From contig QLIY01000232.1 of assembly GCA_003260075.1 (NCBI GenBank), forward strand, positions 62,001-126,000: DNA of 64,000 bases, written 5' to 3'. Source of the stretch: Phallusia mammillata (lineage: Eukaryota; Chordata; Ascidiacea; Phlebobranchia; Ascidiidae). The notes beneath the pieces are model-generated. The model was not told where the DNA came from, made no database searches, and worked only from the letters and a program-made list of their open reading frames with translations. This document shows, piece by piece, positions 36,928-50,500 of this stretch. Position numbers and translations under genes: made by a program. Numbering within the stretch: position 1 is the stretch's first letter; every line of letters begins with the position of its first letter.

Positions 36928-39103
36928 GCGATTTTGCAAACTGCAGATAAATTGCTGTGGTTGATTTTTGAGGACCACACACATAATTTACCCATAAGCA
37001 TCTGATTTTGTATCTTTTAGTAAAGTTTCTTGGTTGTTGATGTTAACAATGTATGGTTCCGATTATAAACGAGATTTTTTTTTAAATTACCAACGAATGT
37101 TGTGTTTTAAAGTTAAACTTGTACATTTTGTCATAATTTATACTTAAACAATTCAATTTATTCACAGATAAATGTACGGTCGGCTTGCAATCGCTTTTAG
37201 AAGTCGTTTTCCAAGAAGTAATGGAGTAAGCCCACCACAAAGCAAGACCACCTATTGGGCTTCCCCTACGTCACTACATCATGACGTCATGCCCATTTTC
37301 GTGTCGTCATTTGCTTGTGAACATTTTTCTTGTTATACGTTAATTTTGCTACAAATGGCATATTATTGCCTAGCATCAGTTAGTAATACCCAATGCTAAT
37401 GACCACATGCCATTTTTGCTGATAATGAACTGTGTAGTAGGCTTAACTTAATACCGATAAAATTTTGAACTCTCAAATCGCAACATATTTAATTGGTTCT
37501 AACAAATTCAGTGCTGTTTACTGCATTTTTGCAAATTTTTGTGACTTTTTTGTGGTGCAACGTTTATTTTTTAGACGCCCAAGTGTATTTGAATTTTTCG
37601 TGTTTACCCTTACGCCACGCCTACTAGAAACTACTATCCAACATATTGTAAGCGATTTGGGCCACTGTTTTACCTCTAACGCATGTGAAAAAAAAATAAG
37701 AAATATACTTTTGAAATTTTTTTTTTAAATACCGTGCCAAAACGCTGTAGACACCAAAATAATTTTTAGTTCACCTGAAAGAAAAAAACAAAAAAGCCAC
37801 ATACGAAAAAAATAAGCTTTAAAATTTTTCGTTACAATCATAAAGTAAGTAAAAGTTAAAATCACCATTCTATCTATTTACGATAAATTTGCCTTGACGT
37901 GTTTTCAACCAAAGTTTGCCTAGTTTTTATTGATTGCCCTAACGTAATATTGCTGACAAAATAGTCAACGTTGCCTATTTACACTCTAGAGAAATCGTTG
38001 ATTGTGACCACCATCGAGCTATGTGTAAGTTTTACTATTACACTTTTCGATTTAGGTTTGTGATAACTTTTGTCGTCTGCGATTTAAGTCGATTTTAATG
38101 CATTGGCCGCGTACTGTATCTGAACTTTAATACGGCAAATTGACACTGCAACTGTTACAAAGCATTTGTGCGTACCTTTTCCGCTAAACCAAATCTCAGT
38201 GCTGAGCAATTTCGCGATAAGCGTGCTAACCGCCGGTTAATTCCCCAGAATCGGCTGCAATTTATAGGATCTACTCCTTGCAGTTGATTTTAAACAAAAT
38301 ATTGTTTCCCTATGAACTAAGATTGGCGTTGTGGTATTTTGGAGTAGTGGTTTACTGCTTGCTACCGTAGTAAGGCATTTACCACGAACTGCACTAAAGC
38401 CACCATTAGGCTACTTCAGCAATACGCGAAACTTTACTATCGTGCTGTTGTGTTAAATGAAAGGGTTAACACGACTACCTTTATTTCACTTTTTTAGCTA
38501 ATTGCTTTGCCTTGGGCTATTTTGCGCTTTAATTTATTGTAGTCAATTGCTTGCCCGCTAACTTAATAAGCTGGACATAACGTTTCAGCTCCATCGTTTG
38601 CTCTTTGTGGCTTTTATTTTTTTGCTCGTAGTGCTTGAAGGATTTTCCCGCCGGTGCAAAGGTTGTTTGTACTTTAGATGTCGTGAAAAATGGGAAGTGT
38701 TTTGCTTTTTACACTAATGTTTATGGGAAACATATTACTTATGCCGCTTCTGTTGTAAAAATCTTCGTTTGTAGCTAAATGTGATAATTGGATTTATTTT
38801 TTTAACAAAGATTACCGTTGTTATTTGTTGCACACGGTGGTAATTTACTCAACACTTTTTAAATGTTAACGCGTTTAAAGCGTCAAATGAAAAAACGTAG
38901 AAGCCATAATGTTTTAATCCAGCCAACTAGAAGACCTCAAGTAAGTTGCCAACTAACCATTAGGCAAATGTAACCGTTTGTCGCTATCACTGCGTTCTGC
39001 ATAATACTTATTCGGAAAAAGTGTCCGTGAGGTCATACACGTTGTGACGTTATCACCGCACTGTGTCCATGTCATAGTTTGGTGGGGATTTTGTACATTG
39101 GTT

Positions 39104-39297
39104 ACGCTTTTTTGTTGTTGACTTGGGCAAAATAAAAAATGTGTTTCGTGGCCAGTCTTGAGTCTGTCTGGAAAGGCATTTGTATTGTATATAGTTAATT
39201 AACCCCCCCCCCACGCTTTTTTGTTGTTGACTTGGGCAAAATAAAAAATGTGTTTCGTGGTCAGTCTTGAGTCTGTCTGGAAAGGCATTTGTATTGT
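39104..39297. other. 85-bp duplication joined by ten C
   Basis: 39104-39188 and 39213-39297 match with one mismatch (tggccag/tggtcag). Ten C at 39203-39212. Confidence 0.8.
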
Positions 39298-39357
39298 TCG
39301 TAACAAACTTTTTGAATAGCAAGCTGAAACGCTTCTAAATTGCTTTCCGCAATCTTG

Positions 39358-39587
39358 AGGTTACTCCAAAAAAGTTACATTTTTTCTGATAAGTATGTGT
39401 AAACAAGCTACATCGTATTTTGCTGATTGACAGTCTTAGGTTATTCACCGTTTACTTAAGAAATATACCCCCCCCCCAGGTTACTCCAAAAAAGTTACAT
39501 TTTTTCTGATAAGTATGTGTAAACAGGCTACATCGTATTTTGCCGATTGACAGTCTTAGGTTATTCACCGTTTACTTACGAAATATT
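39358..39587. other. 110-bp duplication joined by ten C
   Basis: 39358-39467 and 39478-39587 match with about four mismatches, a few percent, consistent with alleles. Ten C at 39468-39477. Confidence 0.8.
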
Positions 39588-39654
39588 TTTATTTTACCCG
39601 AGTGTACGCTGACAAGCATTTAGTGTCTTATTTAAATACAATCCTAAATAAACA

Positions 39655-40413
39655 GGTAAATACTTTAACACCAAAAACTATTGGCACTGGAGTCCGGTTC
39701 ACTTGAGGTCAAAAAGGTAACGTCAGGTCCAATGTTTGAAAAAATGCTTGGTTTTGACGTTATTTATGATTTTAAACCAGGGGTGCACAACCTTTTTGCT
39801 AAGACGGCCGCATCGCAGATTCTTATTTCACCAACGGCGGCCAATTACCTGCTTGTTTTTGTTTTTAAATTTATTATGTGAAAATAGGGCTTGTCCCACA
39901 TACATAAACCATTTAATGGCGTTCAAAAAGCCCGGATAATTTAAAACTTGATCCACAGATTGAGCTAAACAGTCTGACGACCAGTCTGAGCTATTTATGA
40001 CGTCACAATCTATATTGTGAAGCAAGAGGTGACTGTTTATTTGCATTGTTTGCACAGAATAGGCGTATATAAAGTGTGATGCACAGCGCCACTAGGCCGG
40101 TAATATTCTTTACAGTCTTACAAAATCTATTTAATGCAGTTTGAAAGTTAAAATATTTAGCAAAAGAGGTTTTTACGTCACGGCCGCCAGTGCATATATT
40201 TTAATCAACATATTCACGGCCGCACAAAATCGTCTACTCGGCCGCAGGTTGTGCACCCCTGTTTTAAACCTTCACCTGACCCGAATAGTCCTAACCGCCG
40301 GCAAGTCTGCAGAAAAAAAAGATAAAAAATTAAATTATTTTTAACTATTTGACATTTGACCTCAAGTGAACCGGACTCCAGTACCGCTAGTTTTTGGTGT
40401 TAAAGTATCTACC
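39655..40413. mobile_element. Mutator-like MITE with long inverted repeats and 9-bp target duplication
   Basis: Inverted ends of about 60 bp start GGTAAATACTTTAACACC (left) and, reverse-complemented, GGTAGATACTTTAACACC (right). Both continue into ctggagtccggttcacttg. A perfect 9-bp duplication aaataaaca flanks it (39646-39654 and 40414-40422). Nine-bp duplications with long TIRs are typical of Mutator-like elements. No transposase is visible. A hAT MITE is nested inside. Confidence 0.85.
39778..40261. mobile_element. hAT-type MITE nested in the Mutator-like element
   Basis: 484 bp with ends CAGGGGTGCACAACC and GGTTGTGCACCCCTG and a perfect 8-bp target duplication ttttaaac (39770-39777 and 40262-40269). 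Nesting shows it inserted after the outer element. It contains a TGACGTCA octamer at 39998. Its right end is copied at 40891-40936 by an N join. Confidence 0.92.
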
Positions 40414-40779
40414 AAATAAACACATTATAAACAAATGGATGATTTAGGCTTATCAAAGTTAACTGTCGGTCTTTCAACTTCGACTGGTGTCCACATCACA
40501 CTAAATTTTTAGGATTTAAGTTCAAGTGAAATACCGTTTATATGTAGATATATTTTAAGCTTTGAATACAATAGTACCTTTCAATTTGGTTGCACACCCG
40601 TAACAGCCTTAGAGAGTTTACCACGGTCATATTAGCAACAATTTTTGTCGCAAATGGAGGACTATCACATTTTTGCTTTTGTCAAAAAAACGAGCACCTA
40701 TTGTCACTTTGTTGGTTTAGTCATTTCAGATTTAAAAAAAAGCACGTTATATGCACGTTAAAACACATAAGCATTATTT

Positions 40780-41171
40780 TCACTGCAGGTAAATGTGTAA
40801 AAAGTGCTTTTCTGATTGGATTTAATGTAATTGGCATTTCCCGCCCGAATTATGCTCCTGGCATTTCTTGGCTTTCTGTTCCATTATTANACGGCCGCAC
40901 AAAATCGTCTACTCGGCCGCAGGTTGTGCACCCCTGTTTTAAACCTTCACCTGACCCGAATAGTCCTAACCGCCGGCATTTCTTGGCTTTCTGTTCCATT
41001 ATTACCTAACAAGCCCCTGCTTTTTGGAACAATGGTCTTCAGTGCCCCCCCCCCTCACTGCAGGTAAATGTGTAAAAAGTGCTTTTCTGATTGGATTTAA
41101 TGTAATTGGCATTTCCCGCCCGAATTATGCTCCTGGCATTTCTTGGCTTTCTGTTCCATTATTACCTAACA
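40780..41171. other. Multi-part duplicated block joined by an N and ten C
   Basis: 40780-40889 repeats at 41055-41164. Between them are N (40890), a copy of 40216-40302 (the hAT right end and its flank), a partial repeat of the same block (about 40975-41044) and ten C (41045-41054). Three contig ends appear to overlap here. Confidence 0.75.
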
Positions 41172-44100
41172 ACCCCCGGCTTTTTGGAACAATGGTCTTC
41201 AGTTTGGTTTTTAACAGTACCATTGGATTATGACTTCTTTCTGTTGGACACACGTTTGAACGAAAAAATTTGCAAGAATTGGACGTCAGGTCAGTACCAC
41301 TCCTAAATTTTATACCGTATACTTTGCATACCTTTAAAAAGAATTCAAATTTTATTGATTTGGTGCTGTCCTTCTGAGTGAGTAAAAGATTTACCACTTC
41401 GCTGTTGTACAGCAACCTAGCTTGTAATTTCCGTGTAAAGATGTTTAGATAAACTTGTATGTTAAACAGGCGGTCGTGTTAACGTGGTGTACGAATTCAC
41501 GTAAAGGACACTGTAAACATTTGCATACAAAGTATGGAGCGTTTAAACTTACTTGTTAATACTGTTACTCCATCGCTCATTTTTACACCATTTGTTTTAA
41601 TTAAGTAACATTTTTTCCTCCAAACGTTGTGTATTCCATGTAAATAATTCAAAAACCCGGATAAGGTGAAAGGTACTGGCAAGGCTCAGAAATTGTGTTC
41701 AGATTAGAAAACCTGAACACTTATGAACTTTAAAAGCGTTTAAATCTGTTTGTGAGAAATTTTCGCTGTAGTGGCGTGTGAGGAGAATCGCACCTCAGGG
41801 ACGTCTGCAGAACGGGCAGCGTTCCTCAGCCACTTTGACGTCATAATGGCCCGTGCGTTGATATCGAACCGCGCTAATACCGCAGCTCGTTGTTTTTCTT
41901 CGAGCTTAACAGTTAGGTGACGTCATAAATGTCAATGGAGTTAGGTGTACTCATAGTGTGACGCTTATCTTTTGTTTAACGCGTTTGCTCACTGTAATTA
42001 TGATTCCTAGCTAAGTTTGTGGTTAAGACGTATGCACAATGTGTTAGCTCAAGAGTCTGGCGTATAGGCCGTACGATTCAAAAAGGCAAACAACGGTACT
42101 CTATATAAGATACTACTGCGCCGGTTTCTGTACACAATGATCTTTGGTCGAGTTATTTGCAAACATTTAATTTAATGTCTTGTGTTAGGATTTTACCTGC
42201 TAAGCTATATGATACTGTTAAAAATAGTTGTACATCATTGGAGTGTGCAAAAGGCTCATTATCTTTGGAAAATTTTATCTTCATCACAGTTTGTCATACA
42301 TGATAAGCTATCAATTTGAGTGTGCGTTTTGTTTAAGTTTTGTGCTTGTTATTGCAAACCGCGATTATTCTTGTTTGACCCGAGCTCATTTTCCCACAGT
42401 TTAAAAATATTTTACAGTTATATGAGGCTAAAATAGAAGATAAATGGCGCCTCTTTTAGCTGAATCAGCTCTTCGACCTAAATTTAACTTTGCATAGACA
42501 AGGTTCTGACTTCTGACGCACACATCTGTAAATACATGGTAGTTAATCGTTTTTCTCTTAATCCTTGTCCTAAACATGTCGTGTTTTGGTGTACTTCTAA
42601 CATGAGACGCAGTAAAAACCAAGTTTTACTAATGTTTTCGTGTCGGTGCTTAGTTTCCCGGTCTAAAACGAGTGACTTGTGACTTTTCGTAGAAACTACG
42701 TATCTCTCACTTTGTCGTTATTTTGCGGAATGTTTCCGCTGTATTTTATCCGCATGCTGCGCTGACGAGTTTTGGTGGTAGTTTGCAACAAAACGATTTT
42801 TTCCGGCTCGTGTTTTCAGATTTCATGCCTTCTTGCTTGAAATACAGAAAACTACCATTCCAGAAATTGCATGCAATTTGGTAACAGAGTTTATATTTAA
42901 TGATTATGAATATATGTGCGCTTTTTGGTTTGCTACTTGCGTTGCAAAGCATGATTTTAGGCGGTATGTTTTTAGCCTTTTAGTAAATTGCTGACAACGG
43001 ACAGTGCAACGTTTGATTTTACGGCACCCTTGAAGACAGACTGTATTAAACTTCTTATACGTGCTTAAACAATGCTTCTTAGAATACAAATTGTCAGGAT
43101 TCTAATTTTATCTTGCTCTGACGCATGCGAGGTTTACAGCGTCGTTGTTGATCTGAACTTTTCTAGAGATAATGGGTTGTCCACCGATGTTTAAATAATT
43201 TGCTTGAAATTTGTTCCAAAATATGTACCGATTTGTACCTAAATGTAATGCTTACAATGCTTCTTAAGAAATGTGGGTCGCCGTTTTTATTGGTTTGGTC
43301 ATAGTTTAAAACTATTTCTGGTAATTGCGTACCGTACTGTATTTCATATTTGTCTACTGTTTCTGAATTGCAGCAAGAAGCTGCTGATTGAAACTTTCTG
43401 TGATGTAGAACATGACTAATACCGGTTTTGTATATTTGCATGGCAATGTACATGGGAATACCTGACATGTAGATATAGGTTTTTTTGTTGGTATGCGTTT
43501 AAACTTTGCATCAAATAATAAAAATACACCACAGAGCTATGTTAGACAGTGCTAAAAACTTGTCTGTCTGATTGTTGTTGTCGTTTTTTTTGCATTTTAT
43601 CCGAAACATGATATGACAAGGCGTGTTCCATTCTTTTGGTTTCCATTAGGTTGGAAATCACTGTGATCGCCAGTGTTGTCTACTCATTGTAAAATGATTT
43701 TATTTGCAAACAAAAATCTGGCGAATCAACGCAAACACAAAAATATATACAGCAAGTGCGGATGGTCAGTGACAGTCATTAGGGCTTAAAAAAAACAGTA
43801 ACAGGGTGTCCTGGGAATACAAGCATCAAGTTTTTGTGCCATAAAAATGATTTTGAAACGAAATGTAGAAGCAGAAGAATCAGTGGCAAAAAAACGTATG
43901 CTAGCGTGTATAGTTGTTATGTTTAAACGTTGTAAATGAATAAGCCAGTTTCGGATGTTAAGCTGTTCAATCAGAGGATGTTCTAAGCGAAGAAAAACAC
44001 GAAAAACTATTGGAAAAGTGGCAGGCAATTTTAGCTAAAAACCCTCTACATATAAAAATGCGATTTAAAGAAGCAAAATACCAACTAAATAGGAAACATA

Positions 44101-44529
44101 CACATATTACTGTAACTAGCATATATTACAGTTCGCAACAATATTGACAATACCGATACAAAACTCTCTTTTAATCTAAAATAAATACGCATACATCTTT
44201 AAAATAAAATATAGATTTACAAACATTTCGAACCACTAAAACAGTAACAAATCACTTCAACAATAAAAGATTTCTTTTACATTTCGGGGTAAACACAATT
44301 TTGTCAATTAGAAAATATTAAATATGTACAAAATCCAAAAGTACAAAACTGACCACACCCGTAAAAACGATTTTAAATGATCGTCCTAGTTCGGAAATTT
44401 CTATTTTAACATGCGCACAATATTTTTTCTTACGGCAGTTGATATAAAAAAGGACTACACGAATAAAAAATCACTTCAGAAGTGTAAAATATATGGGCAT
44501 TTTTACAGGTGCTTTTTTGCCTATTACCT
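41172..44529. other. Gene-poor interval and IRF-like 3' flank
   Basis: No supportable gene. Holds two TGACGTCA octamers 82 bp apart (41836 and 41918). The part just below 44530 is presumably the 3' UTR of the IRF-like gene. ORFs here lack partner exons. Confidence 0.45.
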
Positions 44530-47500
44530 TTACAAGGTAACAGTTTCCTTAAGCTTTACAGCCAGCTTGTGAGCCTCTTCGTCCATGGATGTAGCTCCGG
44601 ATATTAGAATGTCCGAATGCTCGTTGTCCAGTTGGTTCTGGATGAAATGGTTTGCAAGTTGCACGGTCACTGTCAAGGACACCAGCAGCGTGTCGTCAGT
44701 GCTCCTTTGACCCAATGATAGGCAAAAGTTTGAAGAGGATTTTCGCGAATCCAGTTTTTGGCAGAACTGTTGAGCATCGAATACCTTGTACCACTGAAAA
44801 AGGAATATTGTCAGTTAATCTTGAAATTTTGTTGGTTTACGATGTTTTTTTCTCGTCCCCACCTAATATGCTTGAACAACTCTATGTCCCCTACGGAAAG
44901 CCGCACTAATTAGATCGGATATCCAAACAGTGTGCAGCCTACTGTCTGTGGAATACTTATTTTGAGTTTTATCATCGAAAAGGGTAACTTTTTGACCGGA
45001 ACCTAGTTTAATACGGCAATAACAATTAAGGTTTGAAAAAGACTTCAATGCCTCCTTACTCCCCACGTCAGGAACGGCTGAGTTCGACCCAGTGGTAAGA
45101 TTCAGCCGGTTCGCACCGGTTCTATAATAGAACCGTCTCACGTAATTTTATGAGATCAGCGAACCGGTTAGCATTACTGGTTAGTGTCAATGGATTTTGT
45201 AACAGAACCGACTGAATAATATGACTTTTGTAATAGAACCGGCTGACAAAAAATTGAATCCCACTTCTGGTTAGAGTTAGACCCTCCAGCTATGTACACG
45301 GTGTTTGCCCCAAACAAGCGCTTATTTTTCACTTTACGTTGCAGTTTTTGGAAGACCAAAAAATGAGTTACTGCGTTTCTGTTGTGCGCCATAACCGGAT
45401 TGCACCACAATTCCCTTTAGTCGAGACAATACGAAAACAGCGTAAAGATAGACATGTTGAATCAACATTGTTAGTCGAGACAATACGAAAACAGCTTAAA
45501 GATAGACATGTTGAATCAACATTGTGTACTTGAGCATCTGGTCACGATCAACAACTATCTGACTACTGACGCACATGTATCGATTTAACAACAATCTGCA
45601 GACATGAAAGTACACATTCTAATCTCTGCCGCTTGTAAAGTGGCAATTATTGGTGACAGTGTCTTCTACCGGACAATATTTCATTACGTACATAAAATAC
45701 TCAGCGCAGTTACGCTACATACAAATTATGCAAAACAGTGATATTCCTATTTAAGGTCTTGGGCCCGTTAATAGTCCGTAAGAATGAGATTTAAGTAACA
45801 CACGCCCCAAATTTGCCCCGTACAAAGGCGTATTTAGTGTTGTTGTTCAACGGTTCAAGAAAAGTCATGTGTCCTTGCGTACCGGTGACGGTTCGGTGTT
45901 ACCACTTGCCACACGAGGGGGTAAGGGTATTAGGATTGGTAAAGTCCGTACGTTGGAAGCGAGAAAGAGAGTTTTATAACCAATCGTCCACAATAACAAA
46001 AACTGACGAAGTGTTACGCACGGTTTTCGCACACAAATACCCCTACAGCTGTGTATATTTAGACGGGAATAGACATGAACTGAAAACAACCTTTCAACGT
46101 CTTAGTCTCTGGCAATTGTGACGTCACGTGTGCCTAAGTTTAGGCACTATGCAAAAAAGTGCAAATGCTTTGGGTCAGATTAAGGTGAAATTGACTTACC
46201 ACCATTCGTTTGAGACTCTCCGATTGGGATGCTGCTTGACCCTGGTCGTTAACAATTGTCTCGGAGTAGGGAAAGATCTACAAAAATGCATTGATACAGT
46301 TTATGTTTAAAGTGGCAAAACTTATGTATGCTATGTTTGCTACTTAATTGTTCGTACACATGTCATACGGTAGCAGTTGTTAACCTTTATTGCGTTTGTA
46401 CATAGGAGCTTTCTTGAAATTACTTTGTACCCATTGTATACATTAATGACTGAAGTAAGTAAAATTGTAGTAGGTCATAGAAAACCTAATCTATTTATAA
46501 CGCATTTAGTGGAGTAATTGTGAAACTGTTTTTCGGAAAATGTTCCAAACAATACTGAAACTTTTTCACCGAGTTTTCGGAACCCTCCCTGCTTTGCGCT
46601 TTGTTTTCCTGGTTAAACTCCCGAGTTTACAAATCGGTGGATGATTCTGTATAAAATCGGGGATTTTAAACGTTAAAAACTTTGCATTTAATCCGTGCGT
46701 TACCAATCCCTGTATGTATTTGTTGAAGACACTATAAATGACTTGCGGTGTGTTAGGGAACGAGTTCTCTCAAATAGCTTGGGTGATTTTTCTTTGGAAA
46801 AAAGTTACAAAGCCGGTTTCTTGTCGTTTAGGTGATTTTACGACTTAACAAAGCAGGTAATTTACATGCTAGTTTCTTTCTGCCCAGCCCCATTAAATTG
46901 TGACAAACATACCACCGGTAACAACTGTTACAAAGTTGAACTAAGGGCATGGCAAACCCCGGCAGATTCCCCGTTGCAAAAATTCCCTCTTAACCTATTT
47001 GAGCTAGGCTATAGCCAATTTTCTTTGTTCCAACTTGTTTTTCATTATACATGTGCTATTTGTACTACAACCTAATGATTGTGTACAGTTCCGTTTTAAC
47101 AAAACGGGTACTTAAACATCGGCAGCAAAAATGCCCCCGTTAACCGGTTTTTACCAAAAAACCAGAAGAACCCTCAGTTTAGGAGAAAATGACGACGTTT
47201 TGTTAAGTTTGCGTGACGGCAACAAGTTGTTTTCTTTCTCAATTGTGGTCTACAACAAAAAGTTACAAAAAAATGTAACTAGTAAGATTATAATAAAATT
47301 CTAGCGTTGCCATGACCTTTTTATGTAGCATTGAAGTCATAATACATACGACGACTTTGCTAAACTGAGTATTTTGCGGCACAGTTGGATCTCTTTGTAG
47401 CGCACTATTATCACTGACTTGTAACAAAATATCGTTGTTCAAAACAACAAGCATTATAAAGCGCCACTACGAAACTTTATTGTACAGCGTGTTAAATAGC

Positions 47501-50500
47501 AGTGGGAAGTTCCCATGGCATTTTCGCCCCTTTGTGTTTCTTCTTTAATTTGTCAGCTCAAGGATGTGAGAATAGCGTGCCTTTGTATGGTTCGCGTGGC
47601 ATCAAAAGCATTCAGCAACATAACCGCAGCCTAAAATTTGGCATCAGGGAAAATTCAGAGCTCCTCTAGTGAACCATACAAACGTATCTTGGGACAAATG
47701 TTGTAAAACGTTGTAAACTTTTTTTTCGTTTTTTTAATGTTTTATGCAGTAAAACATTATTGCCGCCGTAGACTGTACAAATCTAGCTGTCCACTGCTAT
47801 TATTTCCACTTTTAAACTATGTTTGTTATAGTGGGAAAAATAAGATAACAAAAATTATGTGTTGTGGACGTTTTTTTAGTTATTTTACCAATTTTTAGCT
47901 TTGGGTTTTGCTTTGCTGCAAAAAATCAAACAAGGCAATACTGTAATATTAATCTGCTTTTTTTGGCCATGAGGTCATCTTTAAACACAAATTGGCGTCA
48001 TGAACAAACAAATGCAGACAAAAATCAGCAGCATCAAGGTCGTTTAGAGACTTACCCGAGTCTGGCAAAGTCTCATTGCGTAAACATCTGGAATGCCTGA
48101 GCATTGCGAAGCGTTGTTGTTGTCTAAATACAAGATCAAACCCCTTTCCATGTTTTCCAATATGGAGTTGGTCTTTTCACGTTGCTTCTGAGTTTTCATG
48201 TGATGGTCGGTCTGGGGGAGCTGTGGATTAAAAGAAACAACCGTCTGTGAACACTTTGCCGGTATCTCATGGACAGGAATTCATACTAAAGTTAGGCATT
48301 TGACATTTGCACCATTAAGCTGCTTTTGAAATTTAGGCCTGGCGGATGACTTTACACTTTAAGTACATGCAGTTTAAGTTTTCATACATTTTTGCCCTTT
48401 ACAAAAACTAACTCAGCTTGAATACGCATTCGAAAATCAGGTTTAGTAGCTCAGTTCAGTAGCCAGGAATGAGAAGAACTCACCCTAACTTGTTCCAAGC
48501 AGTCTGGTCCAAACAGTTGCTCAGGCTGGTAGCGAAAAGGCCTGGTGATACTGCTCAAATGTTCCGGCTCAACCAGCTGTGTGATATCGGGTATATTGTC
48601 ACCGAAGTACAGTCGACATCCATAGGTGTTGGTGACAAAATGCTGAAAAACCTCTTCATTGCGAAAACGCAGCGACAGTCGCAGACCACTGGACCTCTCG
48701 TCCACCCGTGTCACTGGTTGACCCAAAGGCACAATCTGCGGCTGGGGAGCCTTTTTAGCCACTGGTTGAATTTCGGGTAGATACTCATTGCTGTCTGGCG
48801 GTACAAGCATGTCCAGGATGATATCATCCACCACTTGTTGATTCTGTGCACATTTTAACAGCATTGAAGGAGATAGTACCTTGAATTTGACTTTTCGGGA
48901 TTTGTATGTTTGTTTTGTGGATGAACACCAATGTTAACCACATTTATTCTTGATGGCTATTAAAGCTTGACGAAATGTGATAGGTATTTACCTTGGATTC
49001 GTTGTTTTTAGCTGACACTGCTTTTATCACATAACAAAAATTATGTGTTTTGTGTACAAGAACTCGGAAATTAATCCCAAGGCCCTTAATGATCCGACTC
49101 TGTACACACGTACCTGATCCGTTGTAGCGACTTGCCAGTTGTTAGACGGTTCAGGCGCAAATTGAAAGTCGTTCTCATACATTTCAGTTTCCATTTGCGG
49201 GCTGCTTCCATACTCGTAGGTAAAGGGTGATTCAGGTTGTGGTATGATTCCAATCTGCGCGTTGTACCCAGTATGCGGTGGGTATGGTGTTACGGTCCCG
49301 TTAACAGTACCGTATTGACCTATTGTAAAAGAAACATTTTTGGTTAGCTACCCAGTCAAGTAAAAAAAACCATCGGTGAAAAAATGCCCAATAGATGATT
49401 TGAAAAGACTGTTGAAATTTGATTCAGTAACTTTTTGTTGACCTTTTGTGGTCTAAATTTAACATCTTCTGCTTTTAATCTTGTTTCTGCGCACAACTTT
49501 GATGAGAAGAAGTACATTATCCGAAAAAAATATTTGTTCACTTTATGAACTGCTGTTCTATTCTGCTGGTTTGTTTAAAGTTATTACAATCGTTTGGCCT
49601 TGTTTGTTCAAAGTCAGTTCACACCACAAATAATATTTTCTAGTACTATTGTACACATGTATATACCCACCAAGAAAGTTTTCATCGTGATGATTTATTG
49701 GACTTGGCTGTATTGAGGATGTTTCGTGCGAGTGACTTCTTCTACTTCGAGATTCTGCAACAAATTACAAGGAATATAAATATGTCGGATAACGCTGTGC
49801 CAATCGCCGGATAATTTGGCGTTCATGGGAATGATAGCAACTTAATTCATCAAATGATAGCAACCTAAAAGTATGTAGAAATACATAAATCTAGTTCTTT
49901 GCTTACAAATGTGTAAATTATTTACAGGCACCTTACGGTAAACGTTTATGCTGGTGATATGAAACCATACGTTCACTAGAGTTTCAACCTAAACTAAAAG
50001 TTTTGTATATGCTATAACACGAAAAAGTGACTACATAACTGATAGAACCAGCTGTCCCCGGGATGTGAAAAGGCAAAATAGCACTTTTATTGTTCTCCAA
50101 GTATAGCTTTTCATGCGGGTGGCTGAATAAACAAATATATGCCCAATAAACCATAATATCTTGGCCTATTGAAAATCCCCTTTCAGTCGGGAAATCCCTG
50201 AATGAGAGAAAAGCCCACTTCCCTCCTTCAGGGGAGGTAAAGGGTCGGCAAACAAAAGATCGTCGTTTTGATGTACAGCCGTTTCCGTATATCAGACAAA
50301 CATCGGTCGGAATTTCCCTTTGGAATGTACACAGTCAATGTGTTGTTATCAAAAGGCACCTTCTAGTCGCGTGTATATTAAATTAAAGTTTGGAAGATGC
50401 TGGCTTTTTGGTGCATGCTAATAAATTCCACTTATTGATGCGTTTTAGGTTCAAGCAATGACGGGAATAAATACAGTTATAGTGTAATAGACAAAAACAA

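Larger units (their letters stand above)
33708..39654. other. LAT 3' flank and gene-poor DNA
   Basis: The first part is the 3' UTR and flank of the LAT-type gene. No phase-consistent exon chains were found on either strand. It contains a short tandem repeat (36860-36927), two copies of TGACGTCA (35255, 37282) and two C-spacer duplications near its end. Confidence 0.45.

Noticed and set aside
43163..43468. 101-codon minus-strand ORF
   Set aside because: No start context, motif or partner exon; lies beyond the IRF-like stop codon.
45813..46121. 102-codon plus-strand ORF
   Set aside because: Antisense within the large IRF-like intron 6, no family motif and no splice support; kept only as a weak possibility.
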